From Clostridiales bacterium (lineage in GTDB: Bacteria > Bacillota > Clostridia > Saccharofermentanales > Saccharofermentanaceae), in the NCBI GenBank assembly GCA_017649645.1, contig JAGCGK010000059.1, positions 1 through 59,846 on the forward strand: a DNA stretch of 59,846 bases, written 5' to 3'. Below the pieces are notes generated by a model. The model was not told the DNA's origin, made no database searches, and was given only the letters and a program-made list of their open reading frames with translations. Made by a program: the position numbers and the translations under genes. This document shows positions 57,842-59,846 of the stretch, one piece after another (the stretch's first letter is position 1; each line of letters begins with the position of its first letter).

Positions 57842-58964
57842 ACCAGATGTTCTCAGTGAACGTATCAAAGAGGCCGGCGCTTGCATTAAACCCGAGTTTG
57901 GCCAATGTATCATCCAGTGCCTTAAGGGTCTCCGCTACTTTATCTGTCTGTGCGTTGTTACCCATATGACCTATTCGGATGAGCTTTCCCGCAAATACAT
58001 CAAATGAGCCGGCGATCAGGATGTTGTGCTCCGTTCGCATAGTATTAAGGATATCTTCTGCATTGATACCTTCCGGCACTTTGAAGGCGGTCACGGTGTT
58101 CGAAAAACCGCTTTTTGCGTAAAGTCTCAGACCTGCCGCAGTAACTGCTTTGCGAACGGCAGAGGCGATCTTTGCGTGCCTTTGAAGGATGTCACGATCG
58201 CAGCTTATATTCTCTATTGCGGCATCAAGGCCCTTTATGTCGCTTATCGGCATCGTGTAAGGGAACCACTTTTCTTTGTAGTAATCGAAAAACACTTTGA
58301 GGTTCGCATAGAAGGAACGGATCGGAGTACGGCGATCATTGATCGCTTTCTTTGCATCTTCCGAAAGAACACATATCGTAAGTCCCGGAGGAGCCGAGAT
58401 GACCTTTTGCGATCCGCCGCAAAGGATATCGATATAAGCTGCATCAAGTGCATCTCCGAACATGGTAGATACAGCGTCAACAACGGTAAGTATGCCGTAG
58501 CTCTTAAGAAGCTTGGTGATGGCTGAAGCATCGTTAAGCATGCCGCTTGGGGTATCACCGTGAACCAGAGTCGCATACTTAAAGTTACTGTCCGCGGCAA
58601 GAAACTTATCCAGTGCATCAACATCTATAGTCTCGCGGTAATCTCCGGTAAAGAGTACCGGCTCGCCGCCATACATCTGAACGAAATCCTGAAAACCTCT
58701 GCCGAAGACGCCGTTATTGATAACAAGGACACGGTCTCCTTCTTCCGTCAACGAAGCGCACGCTGCCTCAAGACCGAGAATACCTTCTCCTCCAAGGATA
58801 AAAGTCTCAGCCCGGGTATCAAGCAGTTTACTTATCTTTACACAGAGCTTCTTATAATCCTCAACGAAAGTCAGATCCAGATCGGGATTAGTGCAGGGAA
58901 TGCTTCTTGCATTAAGTACGTTCTGTGCGACCGCTGTAGGTCCCGGTGTCATGATCTTATACAT
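57840..58964 (-). CDS. Class V aminotransferase (alanine-glyoxylate / serine-pyruvate type)
   Basis: A 374-residue PLP enzyme. It opens YKIMTPGPTAVAQNVL, with the typical TPGPT. The motif TLVHGDTPSGMLND (about 132-145), the cofactor aspartate in VVDAVSTMFGD (near 163) and PLP lysine K187 in CGGSQKVISAPPG are clear. This is the alanine-glyoxylate / phosphonopyruvate-type (2-aminoethylphosphonate) branch. Substrate is not fixed. It overlaps the ECF S-component gene by 8 bases, so their products probably share a pathway. Confidence 0.88.
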   Translation of the reverse strand: MYKIMTPGPTAVAQNVLNARSIPCTNPDLDLTFVEDYKKLCVKISKLLDTRAETFILGGEGILGLEAACASLTEEGDRVLVINNGVFGRGFQDFVQMYGGEPVLFTGDYRETIDVDALDKFLAADSNFKYATLVHGDTPSGMLNDASAITKLLKSYGILTVVDAVSTMFGDALDAAYIDILCGGSQKVISAPPGLTICVLSEDAKKAINDRRTPIRSFYANLKVFFDYYKEKWFPYTMPISDIKGLDAAIENISCDRDILQRHAKIASAVRKAVTAAGLRLYAKSGFSNTVTAFKVPEGINAEDILNTMRTEHNILIAGSFDVFAGKLIRIGHMGNNAQTDKVAETLKALDDTLAKLGFNASAGLFDTFTENIW

Positions 58965-59484
58965 ATCTGATCCTCACTTTCTTAGTAGCGATCTCCACGG
59001 GCTTTATCGCGATAAGTACCAGTACCGAAGCCGTACCTACCTGGATAATGTTTCCCGGAACTGACTTTAAAGGAGCGACCATGTTGCCGTAAATGATCAA
59101 CTCTGCGATGTAGTACCCCACAATCTTGATCGCAAGTGCTGTTGCCAACGAGAGAGCGTACCAAAATATCGTTTTCTTCTTCTCGGTGATCGCGCCGACT
59201 GCAAATCCCATAGCTCCTACGATGACAAAAGTGAACGGAGCCCATAATACCCATCCCGATATCAGATCGAAAAGACCCATTCCGACTGCGCCCGCAATGG
59301 CACCCGTCTTCTTGCCGAGTAAGATGGCACAGATAAAAAGCGGTACATTACCCAGATGAATAAGACCACCGTTACCGAACGGCAGCCTGATATTCACGAG
59401 CATTGTAAATACAAATACCAGCGCCGTAAAAACAGCCGTATATGCCATTGACTCTATCTTCTTGCGATTCGTTGTTCCACTCAT
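58957..59484 (-). CDS. ECF transporter substrate-binding (S) component
   Basis: A 175-residue membrane protein of about six helices (residues 14-32, 38-60, 63-80, 84-100, 108-130, 140-162). The pattern MAYTAVFTALVFVFTML at the start and LGNVPLFICAILLGKKTGAIAGAVGMGLFDLISG is typical of ECF S-components, which use a shared EcfAA'T module to import vitamins. The gene EcfT is not in the window. The substrate is unclear: a PLP-dependent enzyme downstream could suggest a B6 vitamer, but that is a guess. It has AAGGAAGG upstream. Confidence 0.82.
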   Translation of the reverse strand: MSGTTNRKKIESMAYTAVFTALVFVFTMLVNIRLPFGNGGLIHLGNVPLFICAILLGKKTGAIAGAVGMGLFDLISGWVLWAPFTFVIVGAMGFAVGAITEKKKTIFWYALSLATALAIKIVGYYIAELIIYGNMVAPLKSVPGNIIQVGTASVLVLIAIKPVEIATKKVRIRYV

Positions 59485-59489
59485 AAATG

Positions 59490-59521
59490 ATCCTTCCTTG
59501 TTTGGGATTCACAAGAAGGAT
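59490..59521 (-). promoter_or_regulatory. Hairpin sequestering the ECF S-component ribosome binding site
   Basis: On the minus strand ATCCTTCTTG pairs with CAAGGAAGGAT (one bulge), loop of eleven bases. The 3' arm contains the AAGGAAGG ribosome binding site, so the helix would block translation. Such hairpins are used by translational riboswitches, but no known aptamer was recognised in the short upstream sequence. Confidence 0.5.
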
Positions 59522-59846
59522 AATATCGCTAGTCTGAACATATGATAATATCCAGAATACGACAATTATATATGACCAGATTGGATGCGGCGTAATGATT
59601 AGGAGGGGCGGATGAGACCGGCGTAAAGCAGGTTTTATTCAATGAGATTACTGCAAATGACGACTGAATTGCCTTCGATCCCCGTAATTCACCTTAACCT
59701 TAAGCGCGTTGAGTGTAATACTAAATTAGAGTTAGGATACATTTAGTTCAAGATACATCTTAAAAAAGTTGTTTCTGAGCGAAATTCTGATGTAGAATCC
59801 AAGTAATCTGTTGGATTTTCTCATAAAAACGACATGGCAAGCCTGA
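59522..59846. other. No convincing gene at the right end
   Basis: This 325-base end is AT-rich and has no reading frame of useful length on either strand. Possible promoter pieces for the ECF gene (TATAAT-like on minus, near 59567-59574) and a weak hairpin AATCCAA/TTGGATT (59796-59817, followed by TTCTC) are the only structures seen. A ribosome binding site AGGAGGGG at 59601 precedes ATG 59612 that opens only four codons. Confidence 0.6.

Noticed and set aside
59601-59626. Tiny leader frame with AGGAGGGG and ATG, four codons
   Set aside because: Too short to support, and no downstream gene on the plus strand is in view.
59522-59846. TPP, FMN, cobalamin or preQ1 riboswitch upstream of the ECF S-component
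   Set aside because: The core sequences of those aptamers were not found; only the hairpin covering the ribosome binding site is supported.

Overview
The window looks like a chromosomal segment of a low-to-mid GC Gram-positive anaerobe of the Clostridia, possibly an Oscillospiraceae or Saccharofermentans-like gut or rumen organism. The reasons are strong AGGAGG-type ribosome binding sites, a T-box leader on the trp operon, a Bce-type sensor/transporter module, type III glutamine synthetase next to an ANTAR regulator, the LL-diaminopimelate aminotransferase route to lysine and cell wall, and many lipoproteins with acidic linkers. No rRNA, tRNA, insertion sequence, prophage or CRISPR array was seen. 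Taxonomy is inference.

Layout. 1-1980: tail of a BceB-like permease, then a response regulator and an intramembrane-sensing kinase. 2042-6520: carAB behind a promoter and a leader terminator. 6579-9119: a small membrane protein and a NatAB-like ABC exporter. 9200-16452 (minus strand): nitrogen cluster glnN, amt fused to a P-II domain, asnB and pyrG, with its own promoter and leader terminator. 16509-19347: divergent ANTAR regulator, dapF and dapL. 19510-21441: MarR regulator with two operators, a flavodoxin-like protein and a DUF6920-like protein. 21578-27685: gltB and gltD. 27771-34589: lipoproteins, three tandem zinc-ribbon membrane proteins (minus) and a fumarate-reductase-like flavoprotein with a Fur-like box. 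34602-41465: complete trpEGDCFBA operon under a Trp T-box. 41480-46631: two lipoproteins, a TetR/ABC exporter operon (minus) and a metallo-beta-lactamase-fold protein. 46783-53642: NlpC/P60 wall hydrolase, a tiny exported protein, a TetR-hydrolase-acyltransferase operon, a Gly/Ser-rich membrane protein, a GrpB remnant and a second hydrolase. 53686-55764: an unknown protein, TcdA and a DUF5714 protein. 56015-57710: Pit phosphate transporter and its DUF47 partner, which look compositionally foreign. 57840-59521 (minus): class V aminotransferase and an ECF S-component. 59522-59846 holds no convincing gene.

How it fits together. Much of the window handles amide nitrogen. Glutamine is made by GlnN, ammonium enters through Amt and is sensed by its fused P-II domain, and glutamine is spent by GltBD, CarAB, PyrG, AsnB and TrpEG. 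Two of these transcripts (carA and glnN) start only a few bases before an intrinsic terminator that abuts the ribosome binding site. A regulator with an ANTAR RNA-binding antiterminator domain is encoded divergently from glnN. That is the most coherent regulatory system visible here.

The most unusual global signal is a short motif, close to GTTTTCGAG, found by hand about once per kilobase on both strands, inside and between genes, and absent from the foreign-looking pit segment.
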